A stretch of DNA of 64,000 nucleotides from the NCBI GenBank assembly GCA_027494135.1, contig JAOSJK010000001.1, positions 661,378-725,377 on the forward strand, given 5' to 3'. The DNA comes from Acidimicrobiia bacterium. GTDB lineage: Bacteria > Actinomycetota > Acidimicrobiia > IMCC26256 > PALSA-610. The position numbers and the translations under genes were made by a program. Positions 8,185 through 17,329 of this stretch are shown here, piece by piece. Below the pieces are notes generated by a model. It saw nothing but the letters and a program-made list of their open reading frames with translations. It did no database searches and was not told the DNA's origin. Every line of letters begins with the position of its first letter. Within the stretch, counting starts at the first letter, position 1.

Positions 8185-10574
8185 TCAGGCTCTGCCGCCC
8201 GCCAGCCGCACGCGCCGCGACCACGCGATCCAGACGGCGAGCCCCGCCACGACGGCGCCGAACCCGACCAGCCCCGCCGCGCTGCCGCCCGTCGCTCCGC
8301 CGACCCGGGGGCGATCGGTCCGGCCGCGAAGCCCGCCCCGCCCTTCTCGGCATCGTCGGCGGCATCTTCGGGGCCACCTTCGCCGGCATCCGCGCCCACC
8401 CCGCCCCGCGCCGCTCCCGGTGCGTCACGACCGGCTCTCGACGGCGGCACGGACGACGCGGCGGTGCCCCTGCGGCTGCGTCTCACCGACTTCCCCGGCT
8501 CCGTCTCCCCCGACGATCCGCCGCCCACCGGGTCCTGCGGTGCGGCTCCCGCGGAGACGGGAGAGACCGGGGAGACCTGGGCGCCCGCGGAGACCGACTC
8601 CTGCGTCGCGGCCGGCGCGTCACCCGCGGGGCCCGGCGAAGCGAGGGTCGCCGGCACGCCACCGCGCGTTGCGGTCGTCGTACCCGAACCGGGGGCGCTC
8701 GTGGCAGGCGACGTAGGGGCGCGCGTCGTGGGCGGCGCGGATGGCGGCGACGCGGTCGTAGTGGTCTCTCCCCAGACGTCGGCGAAGGAGACGTACTGCG
8801 GTGCAGTGCCCGGCCCCCACTTCCACGCCTCGACGTCGCCGTCGCGGACCACGGTCGCACCCGCACCGACGGGCGAGTAGGTGTACGCCTGGGCACCGGA
8901 GGTCGCGCGGAAGTACGCCCAGTAGCTCGCGCCACCACAGGTGAGGCACGTCGAATCGGCCGGGCAGCCGCGATCGCAGATCGAGCAGACCGCACCGCCC
9001 TGCCCGCCGTAGGCACGCGCCACCGGATCGAACCCTGCGAGCTGCAGCGCCTCCAGGCCCGTGATGGAGTCACCCTCGAACGAGACGCGCGCCGTCTTCA
9101 CCTCGTCACCCAGGTCGACCACCACGGCGGCACGGTGCGTCTCACCACCGGCGCTCGCCCAACCCGGCACAGCGACGAAGGCCGCGGTCACCGCCACGGC
9201 CACGGCGACGGCTCGTGCACGCCGGCCCAGCCGCGTCGAGAGTGTCAGCGAAGCGAGCCCCGCGAAGAGGAGCGTCAGGCCGAGTGCGGCGCCTCGACGC
9301 GTCCCGCCACCTGTGCGCGGCAGGGTCGCACCCACCGCACTCCACTGCGTGGTCGACGTCGTTGCCGCAGCAGCGGCCACCGTTGACGTCGTCGACGAGG
9401 CCGGCGTCGTGGTGACCGTCGACGACGTGGTCGTGGAACCGGCCGTGCCCACCGGGCTCGAGGTCGTCGTAGCCGGCGCCTGCGTGGTCGTGGTAGGGGC
9501 GATCGGGCACTCCGGCGGCGTAGCCACGACCGCCGGCAGGTATCCCCGAGCGAGGGCCTGCACCCCCTGGGTCGTGCCCAACGTGTTGACACCCCACTGG
9601 TCGAACGGGCTCGCGAGGTGCCCGTCGGCGGCCTGCAGCGCTATCAGCGCGTCGATCGGCGACCCGTAAGGCGCCCGCGCCTCGCCGGGGAGCGCGGTGT
9701 CGCGCCAGCACGACTCCACGGGGTCGAAGCCGAGCGCTCTGATGCCGAGAACCGCGAGCGCTGTGGACGACGGGTTGCTCTCTCCTCCGAACGCCTCGCT
9801 CCAGGTGCCGTCGTCGTTCTGCGACCCGGCGAGGAACGCGAGCCCCGACCGTACCGACGCGTCGTCGTTGCCGAGCCCCGACGCCACGAGCGCGACGAGC
9901 GCGAGCCCGGTCGTGTCGGGGTCGGCCTCCTCCCCCGTGGCGTCGCCGGCGTAGTCCCAGGAGCCGTTCGCCTGCTGCGCTGCCTCCACGTAGGCGACAG
10001 ACCCTGCGGGAGCGGTCAGGCCGGCCGCGCGGTACGCGAGCATCGCCGTCAGGGTCGTGTTCATCGTGCCCGCGCCGAACGAGCCGTCCGGGAGAAGGCC
10101 GCTCTGCATCACCGACACGAGATCCGCGGACCCGTCGCCCTCCGGGTCGAAGGCACCCGGATCAAGGCCGAGCGACGCCGCAACGATCACCACTCGCGCC
10201 GCGTTCCCCGGCGAGAGCGGCCCGTGCACGCCGTCTGCGAAATCGTCGAGATAGGAGAGGCCGGTGCGGCCCGCACGGGTGACGGCCTGCACCGCGGCGA
10301 GCGCCTCCGCGGCGTTCCACGAAGAGCCCGACTGTGCCGCCGCCCCGATCGCGAGCACCGCATCGGGGGTCTCGAAGCCGGGAAACCCGGCCTCGCCGGC
10401 ACCGAAGCCACCGTCGTCGCGCTGCTCGCCTCCTACGAACGCGATCGCCGCGTCGACAGCCGGGGAGGCCGCAGCCACCGCCGGGGCGACGGTCAGGAAG
10501 GCGGCGGTCAGGGAGGAGGCGATCACCGCTGCGAGCGCGGCGAGACCACCTGAGTGGGAAAGGCGACGGGACAT
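8185..10574 (-). CDS. Transcobalamin-like secreted cobalamin-binding protein: alpha-toroid, LPRTG anchor, DUF4430 domain
   Basis: Residues 1-36 are a signal peptide (SLTAAFLTVAPAVAAA). Residues ~37-330 are squalene-cyclase/prenyltransferase-like repeats (AIAFVGGEQRDDGGFG, YVEAAQQANGSWDY, AFLAGSQNDDGTWSEAFGG), an alpha-alpha toroid. A Thr-rich linker leads to LPRTG at 418-422, a membrane helix and RRARA, a sortase-type anchor. In the same frame follow a second signal-like helix (VAVTAAFVAVPGWASA) and a DUF4430-like domain with a Cys-rich insert (CSICDRGCPADSTC) and YSPVGAGATVVRDGDVEAWKWG. After a shift within the Ser/Thr/Pro-rich tail, the chain ends in a membrane helix (GLVGFGAVVAGLAVWIAWSRR) and TGA at 8185. 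Toroid plus DUF4430 is the fold pair of transcobalamin and intrinsic factor, and a B12 riboswitch precedes the gene. It may be two genes whose boundary was lost. Confidence 0.78.
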
Positions 10575-10616
10575 CTCCAACCTCCGCGGGCCCCGAACCT
10601 CGAGGGCGCCTGTTCG

Positions 10617-10663
10617 ACCGCCCACTGCGGGCGGCGCTACGGGACACCGGCCCGGCGGGCCGG
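10617..10663 (-). promoter_or_regulatory. Hairpins of the riboswitch expression platform
   Basis: Between the B12 aptamer and ATG 10574 two hairpins can form on the minus strand: CCGGCCC/GGGCCGG at 10663-10647 and CCGCCC/GGGCGG further down, near 10637-10617. No T-tract follows, and GGAGG sits just before the start codon, so control is more likely translational than by intrinsic termination. Confidence 0.4.
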
Positions 10664-10815
10664 AGGACAGAGGCGGGTAGCCTGGCTCACGGGCTCCGGG
10701 TCGCCCCGGGCACCGCTCACAGTTGCGGGTCAGCGCCGGTCTCTCACCGGCTTCCCCCGCCCGGCGCCTCCCCTTGGGGCTGCGCCGGACTGCACGTGAC
10801 TTCCGGGTCACGTGC
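10660..10815 (-). ncRNA. Cobalamin (B12) riboswitch
   Basis: Read on the minus strand, the conserved core is complete: GGGAAGCCGGTGAGAGACC from 10756, then CTGACCCGCAACTGTGA ending at 10717, then the B12 box AGCCAGGCTACCCGCC at 10687-10672. These match the aptamer consensus that binds adenosylcobalamin. The outer limits are approximate. It precedes the transcobalamin-like gene in the sense orientation; the ECF operon on the other strand is not under this aptamer directly. Confidence 0.93.
10794..10815. repeat. CACGTGAC inverted repeat in the divergent B12 region
   Basis: CACGTGAC (10794-10801), six bases, then GTCACGTG (10808-10815). It sits at the 5' end of the riboswitch and 60 bases before the ECF operon. 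It could be the outer stem of the aptamer RNA or a protein operator shared by the two divergent units; sequence alone does not decide. Confidence 0.5.
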
Positions 10816-10875
10816 ATCCGCTGTCACGCTGGACTCTAGAGTCCGCGCAGACCTCCCGCCAAGCCCCGGGGCCCG

Positions 10876-11934
10876 ATGACGACGCGCTTCCACTCCCTCG
10901 CATGGCTCGCATGGGCCCTCGCCGCGGCCGCAGTGCTGCAGGTGGCGCCCAGCGCCGTCTATGTCGCGGTCGTCCTCCTCGTGGCCGTCCTCGTCGTCGA
11001 GGTGCACGGGCGGTGGGGGCGGCTCGCGCGGGCGTTCCCGTTCTTCCTGACTCTCGGAGCCGTCTTCGGACTGGTGCGCGTGACGATCGCGGCCCTCACC
11101 ACGCACGGCGCCGGTCAGGTGCTGTTCACGCTGCCGAGCGCGACGCTGCCGCGGTTGCTGGGTGGCTTCACGGTCGGCGGCACCGTGGAGCTGGAGGTGA
11201 TACTGCGTTCGGCGTCGGAGGCCTTCGCGATCGTGGGGATGATCGCCGTCTTCGGCGCGTGGAACTCCGTCGTCTCGCACGACGAGGTGCTGCAGTCGGT
11301 GCCACGAGCCTTCCACGAGCTCGGCCTGATCGTGAGCGTCGCGCTCGCGTTCGTCCCCGCCACTCTCACCTCGGTCCGTGCGACCCGTGACGCCGACCGC
11401 GCACGCACCGGAGGCGCCGTCGTGAAGCGCGGCAGGTTGGTACGCCTCGTGGTGCCTGTCCTCGAGAGCGGCATGGAGCGCGCCGTCTCCCTCTCCGAGT
11501 CGATGGACTCGCGCGGCTTCGGACACCGCCCGCCCGCTCCTACGGAGGCGGCATCGGCCTGGCTCGGCCTGGGGGCGCTCGTCGCGCTCGGCGGCGCGTT
11601 CGCCGCACTCGTGGGGAGGGCGTCGTCCACGGCCAACATACTGGGCGCTCTCGGCGTGGTCTTCACCGTCGCCGCCGTCGTCGTCGCATCGCGGGCGTCT
11701 CGCCGCGTCAGGTACCGGCCGCGGCGCATGACGCGCGCCGACTGGTCGATGGCCGTCGTCAGCGCACTCGCCCCGTTGGTCGTAGGCGTGATCGCCATCT
11801 CTGGTGACACGACGCTCACCTGGGAGCCCGGTCGGCTGGAGATCCCGGGATTCAACCCCGTCGTGGCTGTAGCGCTCCTGACGCTCGCGGCTCCTGCGGC
11901 CTTCCCCCCACGCGCAGCACTGGCCGTCACGTGA
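10876..11934 (+). CDS. ECF transporter transmembrane subunit T (EcfT/CbiQ family)
   Basis: A 352-residue membrane protein with about eight hydrophobic segments. The cytoplasmic coupling helix with the family Arg motif is visible (ESMDSRGFGHRP), the part that contacts the ATPase pair. ATG 10876 begins the frame; TAGAGT at about 10836 may be its -10 box. Its stop overlaps the GTG of the ATPase gene (GTGA). It faces the B12 riboswitch-controlled surface protein across a 300-base divergent region, so a cobalamin role for this T-A-S set is a reasonable inference. Confidence 0.85.
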   Translation: MTTRFHSLAWLAWALAAAAVLQVAPSAVYVAVVLLVAVLVVEVHGRWGRLARAFPFFLTLGAVFGLVRVTIAALTTHGAGQVLFTLPSATLPRLLGGFTVGGTVELEVILRSASEAFAIVGMIAVFGAWNSVVSHDEVLQSVPRAFHELGLIVSVALAFVPATLTSVRATRDADRARTGGAVVKRGRLVRLVVPVLESGMERAVSLSESMDSRGFGHRPPAPTEAASAWLGLGALVALGGAFAALVGRASSTANILGALGVVFTVAAVVVASRASRRVRYRPRRMTRADWSMAVVSALAPLVVGVIAISGDTTLTWEPGRLEIPGFNPVVAVALLTLAAPAAFPPRAALAVT

Positions 11935-13494
11935 GCGCGCTCTCCTTCCGCCGCGTCTCCTACGAGTACCCCGACGGACCGCGCGCGCTCGACGATCTCG
12001 ACCTCGAGGTCGCCGAGGGCGAGCTGCTGTTGGTGGCAGGTGCGTCGGGCTCCGGCAAGAGCACGCTTCTGCGCGCGGCGAACGGTCTCGTGCCGCACGC
12101 GACGGGTGGTCGCTTCGGAGGCGAGGTCGTCGCGTTCGGCCGCTCTACGCGTGATCACAGGCCCCGCGATCTCTGCGACGTCATCGGCTTCGTCCATCAG
12201 GACCCCGAGGCGCAGTTCGTCGCAGACCGGGTCGAGGCCGACATCGCCTTCGTGCTCGAGAACCTCGGGCTCGAGCCCGCGGCGATGCGCCGTCGCGTGG
12301 AGGAGGTGCTCGACGCCCTCGACATCGCCGCGCTGCGCGATCGATCGCCGTCGACGCTCTCCGGCGGGGAGCAGCAGCGCTGCGCAATCGCCGGGGCGCT
12401 CGCCGCGGCGCCGCGCGCGCTCGTGCTCGACGAGCCCACTTCGCAGCTCGACCCCAGGGCGCAGAAGATGTCCTCGGCGCCATCGCGAGACTCAACGCCG
12501 ACCTCGGGACCACCATCGTCCTGGCCGAGCACCGCCTCGACCGCTCGGCCCCGATCGCAGAGCAGGCCGCTCTCGTTGCCTCGGGCCGAATCGTGGCGTC
12601 GGGCGCACCGGGCGCAACGCTCGCCGACTACCCGGGCGCGCCCGTCGTCGCCCGCCTCGGCAGGCTCCTGGGCTGGGACCCACCGCCGATCACCGTCCGC
12701 GACGCCAGACGCCTCGCCGCCTCGGCGACCGTCCCGGCACCCCTGCCGCCTGCGGCGCCGGCAGAGGGTGAGATCCTCCTCGAGGCCCTAGGCATTGGGG
12801 TCGACCTCGACGGCCGGCGTGCGGTGCACGGCGTCGACCTGCGTCTGCGGCGGGGTGCCGTGGTTGCCCTGCTCGGGCGCAACGGCTCCGGCAAGACGAC
12901 CCTCCTGCGCGCTCTCGCGGGCCTCCTCGACCCTTCGCGCGGATCGGTGGCACCGGTGGGTGCGGTGCGCGCCGCGTTCGTACCGCAGGACCCGAACGCC
13001 CTTCTCTTCGCGCCGACTGTCCGCAACGAGCTCGAGCAGACGCTGAAGCTGCTCGGCCGCCGCGACCCGGAGACCGTCGACCGGTGGCTCGAACGGCTCG
13101 GCATCGCGTCACTCGCCGCGCGTCACCCCCGCAGCCTGTCGGGCGGAGAGCGTCAGCGCGTCGCGATCGCAGCGGTCGCGGTGGGTGCCGCCGAGATTCT
13201 CCTTCTCGACGAGCCGACCCGGGGCATGGACGCACCGTCGCGCGAGGCCCTCGCCACCGCGGCGCGCGACCACGCAGCAGGTGGCGGCGCCGTCGTACTC
13301 GCCACACACGACGTAGAGCTCGCCGCGCGTTGCGCGACCTACGTCGTCGTCCTCGGCGACGGCGAGGTAGTGGCCGCCGGTCCCGCGCGCGAAGTCCTCG
13401 CCGGCTCGCTCTTCGCGCCTCAGGTGCTCCGCGTGCTGCCACCGTTCCTCACCGTCGACGAGGTCGCCGACGCACTACGTGGAAGGCGCGATGA
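11931..13494 (+). CDS. ECF transporter double ATPase (fused EcfA-EcfA'), frameshifts
   Basis: Two ABC ATPase domains lie in one gene. Domain 1 has Walker A GASGSGKST, Q-loop FVHQDPEAQFV, signature LSGGEQQR and Walker B ALVLDEPTSQLDP; domain 2 has GRNGSGKTT, FVPQDPNALLF, LSGGERQR and ILLLDEPTRGMD. Fused pairs of about 520 residues are usual for actinobacterial ECF systems. The frame breaks near 12463, where one more G in the GGG run restores PRGAEDVLGAIARLN. Another shift near 13480 must follow, because the expected TGA at 13492-13494 (overlapping ATG of the S gene) is in a different frame. The pair powers substrate uptake by the neighbouring T and S subunits. Confidence 0.85.
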
Positions 13495-14324
13495 GCCGTC
13501 TGCGCCATGTCGCGGCTGCGGCGGCCTACAGGCCCGCAGTCGTGTACGCACTCGTCGGCGTGATCGGCGCCGGAGCGTTCCTGTGGCCGTTCTGGGTGCA
13601 CACCGACACGCTCGCCGCCGACGCACACTCGGCCGACGCACCTCTGGTGGCGGCGCTGGTCGGCGCTCTCGCCGTGACGGTGGTCGCCCTCGAGGTGCGC
13701 CGCGGAACGATGCAGGGCGCGACCGTCGCACTCCTCGGTGTGCTCTGCGCGTCGGCAGCGGTGCTCCGCCTCTTCGACCTGCCGGGCGGCGGCAACGGGA
13801 TGTTCTTCCTCGTCGTCCTCGCGGGCGCGGCGTTCGGGGCGCGCTTCGGGCTGCTGCTCGGCCTCGGAGCGATGTCGGTCTCGGCCGTCCTGACGGGTGG
13901 GATCGGGCCGTGGCTCCCCTTCCAGATGCTGGTCCTGTCGGGGATCGGCGCCGGCGCGGGCGCAGTCGGGAGCGTCACGTCGCGCCTCCCCGCCGGCGCG
14001 GAGGTGGCCGCCCTCGCCGCGTATGCGTGGTGCTGCGGATTCGCCTACGGGGCGCTGATGAACCTCTGGTTCTGGCCGCTCCAGATCGACGGTGGCGCGC
14101 TCTCCTTCGACCCGGCGCTCTCGGGCGGTGCTCTCGTGAGCCGCTACTGGTCGTTCTACGTCGCCACGTCGCTCGCATGGGACGCCGCCGGCGCGCTCGC
14201 CAACGCCCTGCTGATCGCGCTCACCGGCCGGCCCGTTATGCGGTCGCTGCGTAGATTCGCCCACCGTCTCGCCCCGGTCGTCGAGATGGAGCCGGCTGCT
14301 CCGCACGCCATCGCACCGGCGTAG
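13491..14324 (+). CDS. ECF transporter substrate-binding (S) subunit, probable cobalamin/corrinoid specificity
   Basis: About 277 residues with roughly seven hydrophobic segments (LVGVIGAGAFLWPFW, GMFFLVVLAGAAFGARFGLLLG, PWLPFQMLVLSGIGAGAGA). The GxxGPWLPFQM loop is seen in S components of the CbrT/CblT/QueT-like group. ATG 13491 (ATGA overlap with the ATPase stop) is preferred; GTG 13479 is a longer alternative. Specificity is inferred only from the divergent B12-riboswitch gene with a transcobalamin-like product. The C-terminus overlaps the -10 box of the next gene: the TAG stop is part of TAGGGT. Confidence 0.75.
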   Translation: MSRLRHVAAAAAYRPAVVYALVGVIGAGAFLWPFWVHTDTLAADAHSADAPLVAALVGALAVTVVALEVRRGTMQGATVALLGVLCASAAVLRLFDLPGGGNGMFFLVVLAGAAFGARFGLLLGLGAMSVSAVLTGGIGPWLPFQMLVLSGIGAGAGAVGSVTSRLPAGAEVAALAAYAWCCGFAYGALMNLWFWPLQIDGGALSFDPALSGGALVSRYWSFYVATSLAWDAAGALANALLIALTGRPVMRSLRRFAHRLAPVVEMEPAAPHAIAPA

Positions 14325-14327
14325 GGT
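14322..14327 (+). promoter_or_regulatory. -10 box of a leaderless promoter (crotonase)
   Basis: TAGGGT, overlapping the upstream stop codon, ends six bases before GTG 14334. Confidence 0.45.
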
Positions 14328-14333
14328 CGCGGC

Positions 14334-15106
<773 letters not shown>

Positions 15107-15110
15107 CCCC

Positions 15111-15163
15111 TCGTTTTGGCGTCACTTTCTCGCGGTAGGCGCGAGTTTCTGACGCCAAAACGA
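15111..15163. terminator. Long interrupted hairpin between convergent genes
   Basis: Outer arms TCGTTTTGGCGTCA (15111-15124) and its complement (15150-15163) and inner arms CTCGCG/CGCGAG (15129-15134, 15140-15145) are separated by a symmetric 4x4 mismatch (CTTT opposite TTTC). It lies 4 bases after the inferred crotonase stop and 15 bases from the nuclease stop on the other strand, so it is placed as a bidirectional terminator. Its A/T-rich arm ends differ from the surrounding GC-rich DNA. Confidence 0.55.
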
Positions 15164-15177
15164 CGGATGTGGGCGGG

Positions 15178-15904
15178 TCAGGGGCTCTCGCAGCCGAGGC
15201 CGTTGCCGTCGGCGTCGAAGCGGTGGGGGTCGGGCGCGACGACGGTGAAGCGGCGCTCGGTGACGTCGGCGCAGTCGAGGTCGGGGGTGGCGGCGGAATG
15301 CAGACGTCGGGGTACGCCGCGTCGCAGTCGGTTCCGCCGGGCTCGCCGGGTATCTCGCCCCCCACAGGGCACGCCCCCCACAGGCCCCTGTCGGCCTCCC
15401 GCGCCTCGCGCTGAAGAGCGACGAACTCCTCGGAGTGAGCGACGTTCGGCGGGTAGGTGTACGCGTAGGCGTAGCCGTCGCGAACCAGCGCCGCGTTCAC
15501 GAAGAGCCCGTCGCTCGCGCGGTACACGTACGCGAGGGTGCGGCCGTACCGATCCGTCCGCTCGACGTCGTACGCCAGACGCACCGCGGTGCCCGCGGGG
15601 AGAAGGTCGTCGGTGTAGCTGGATGCCTCCCGACCGAAGCAGCCGACGGGCTCGCGAGGATCCTTGGTCTCGGGCGTGTCGATTCCGATCAGGCGGACGC
15701 GCTCCCCGTCGCCCACGACGATCGTGTCGCCGTCGATTACGCGTTCGATCAACTCGTCGTCGCCCGCCGGCAACCCGGTGCTCCGCGGGCCGACCGTCAC
15801 CGGCGGCTGCCCTTGCGACGACGAGACCCGGTTCGGCCGTCGTCCCCACATGCCGCGAGCACTGCGCACACGGTGGTCAGGAGAACGATCCGCGTACACC
15901 GCAT
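15178..15904 (-). CDS. Thermonuclease-like lipoprotein with excalibur motif, two frameshifts
   Basis: The N-terminus MRCTRIVLLTTVCAVLAAC is a lipoprotein signal with lipobox LAAC. The central staphylococcal-nuclease domain is clear: VIDGDTIVVGDGERVRLIGIDTPE (broken here only by the length rule: VIDGDTIV...GIDTPETKDP), the catalytic Arg/Glu region (TDRYGRTLAYVY) and NAALVRDGYAYAY. The C-terminus DADGNGLGCESP is an excalibur calcium-binding motif. Breaks occur near 15825, just after the signal region, and near 15290 before the excalibur motif. A secreted, membrane-anchored DNase/RNase is likely. Calcium dependence is inferred from the family. Confidence 0.82.
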
Positions 15905-16037
15905 CCGCGAAGCCTCCCATGTGGCGAGCCCTCTCCGAACGCTCCCGTCCCGGGTCCGGTAATCCGCGGTCGGGCGGCCCGGCCGGCCGGGTAGCGTCGT
16001 CGGCTCGGGGAGGGAGCGGCGCGGTGATGTCGAGATC

Positions 16038-17276
16038 GTGGTGAAGATCGCCTCGTTCGCCCCGTTCCGGCACCGACCGTTCGCACTGTTCTGGTCCGGC
16101 GCGTTCGTCTCGAACATCGGCACCTGGATGGAGACGGTCGCGATCGGCATCTACGTGACCGACAAGACCGGCCTCTCCACATGGACCGGCATCGTCGCCG
16201 CGGCGGGGTTCCTCCCGACCGCCGTCCTCGGACCCGTCGGAGGCGCTCTCGCCGACCGCTACCCGCGCCGGCTGATACTCCTCTCCACCTCTCTGGTGCA
16301 GACCGTCCTCGCCGGGTTCCTCACGGCGCTCGCCATCGCCGGAGAGCCGGCGCCCCTGACCGTCACGCTGGTGGTCTTCGGAAGCGGAATCGCTTCGTCG
16401 ATCGGGTTCCCCGCCTATCAGGCACTCCTTCCCGACCTCGTCCCGCCGGATGACCTACCGGGGGCGATCGGCCTGTCGTCTGCCCAGTGGAACCTCGGGC
16501 GGGTGATCGGCCCTCTCCTGGCCGGCGTCATCATCCACGTGGGTGGACTGGCGTGGGCCCTGGGCGTGAACACGGTCAGCTTCCTGGCAGTGATCGGTGT
16601 CCTGGCCGTCCTCTCGCTGCCCGCCCCGCACCCCGACGGGCACGAGCGCATCTTGGCCGCGATACGCAGCGGCGTGAGGTACGCGTGGCGGGAGCCGGGA
16701 CAACGGATCGTCCTCGAATCGATGGCGCTGGTGACGCTCCTAGCCGCGCCGTTCATCGCGCTCATGCCCGCGATGTCGATCAAGGTGCTGCACGAGGGTG
16801 CGATCGGCACCTCGGTGCTGGTAACCGCCCAGGGCGTCGGCGCCGTGACCATGGGGCTCTCGATGGGTGGCCTCGGGCGACGCTACGGGCAGCGCCGGGT
16901 CCTGACCGCGATGCTCACCGGGCTGACACCCGCCCTGCTGCTCTACGCGTTCGCGCCGGTGCTATCGCTCTCGGCAGCGGCGGTGTTCCTACTGGGAGCG
17001 CTCTACCTCGGCACCTTCTCGTCGTTCACGACCATCACCCAGCTGCGCGCTCCGAAGTACCTGAGGGGACGTGTCATCTCCGTCAACCTCGTGATCCTCG
17101 GCGCCGTCTATCCGGCCGCCTCGGTCGCGCAGGGAGCGATCGCCGACCGTGTCGGCCTGCGCGCGACCACTGCCGGTGCCGCTCTGCTGATGGCCGGTGT
17201 GCTCCTGTTCGTGCGCCTGCGCGACCCGGGTCGCACCGCCGTCCTCGACATGCCGGCCGAGACGTCTGGCCGGTGA
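16038..17276 (+). CDS. MFS transporter (DHA3/EntS-like)
   Basis: A 412-residue carrier with twelve hydrophobic segments, the A-motif-like GGALADRYPRRLIL between helices 2 and 3, and the N-terminal RHRPFALFWSGAFVSNIGTW typical of the MFS_3 (EntS/multidrug) group. The frame is intact. The start is GTG 16038 followed by a second GTG. A GGCCGG/CCGGCC hairpin follows the stop at 17284-17301. The substrate is unknown; the group exports siderophores, macrolides or other hydrophobic compounds. Confidence 0.85.
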   Translation: MVKIASFAPFRHRPFALFWSGAFVSNIGTWMETVAIGIYVTDKTGLSTWTGIVAAAGFLPTAVLGPVGGALADRYPRRLILLSTSLVQTVLAGFLTALAIAGEPAPLTVTLVVFGSGIASSIGFPAYQALLPDLVPPDDLPGAIGLSSAQWNLGRVIGPLLAGVIIHVGGLAWALGVNTVSFLAVIGVLAVLSLPAPHPDGHERILAAIRSGVRYAWREPGQRIVLESMALVTLLAAPFIALMPAMSIKVLHEGAIGTSVLVTAQGVGAVTMGLSMGGLGRRYGQRRVLTAMLTGLTPALLLYAFAPVLSLSAAAVFLLGALYLGTFSSFTTITQLRAPKYLRGRVISVNLVILGAVYPAASVAQGAIADRVGLRATTAGAALLMAGVLLFVRLRDPGRTAVLDMPAETSGR

Positions 17277-17283
17277 GCGGCGC

Positions 17284-17301
17284 GGCCGGTACCGTCCGGC
17301 C
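17284..17301. terminator. GGCCGG/CCGGCC hairpin after the MFS gene
   Basis: Six-bp perfect arms with loop TACCGT, 8 bases after the MFS stop. The loop itself resembles a -10 box (TACCGT), so it may instead mark the promoter of the following crotonase gene, whose start lies 35 bases on behind GAGGAGG. Confidence 0.35.
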
Positions 17302-17329
17302 ACCACATCTGTGACCGAGGAGGCAGACC

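Noticed and set aside
10816-10875. A second B12 riboswitch for the ECF operon on the plus strand
   Set aside because: No CCCGCAACTGT-like core or B12 box is found on the plus strand between the aptamer and ATG 10876.
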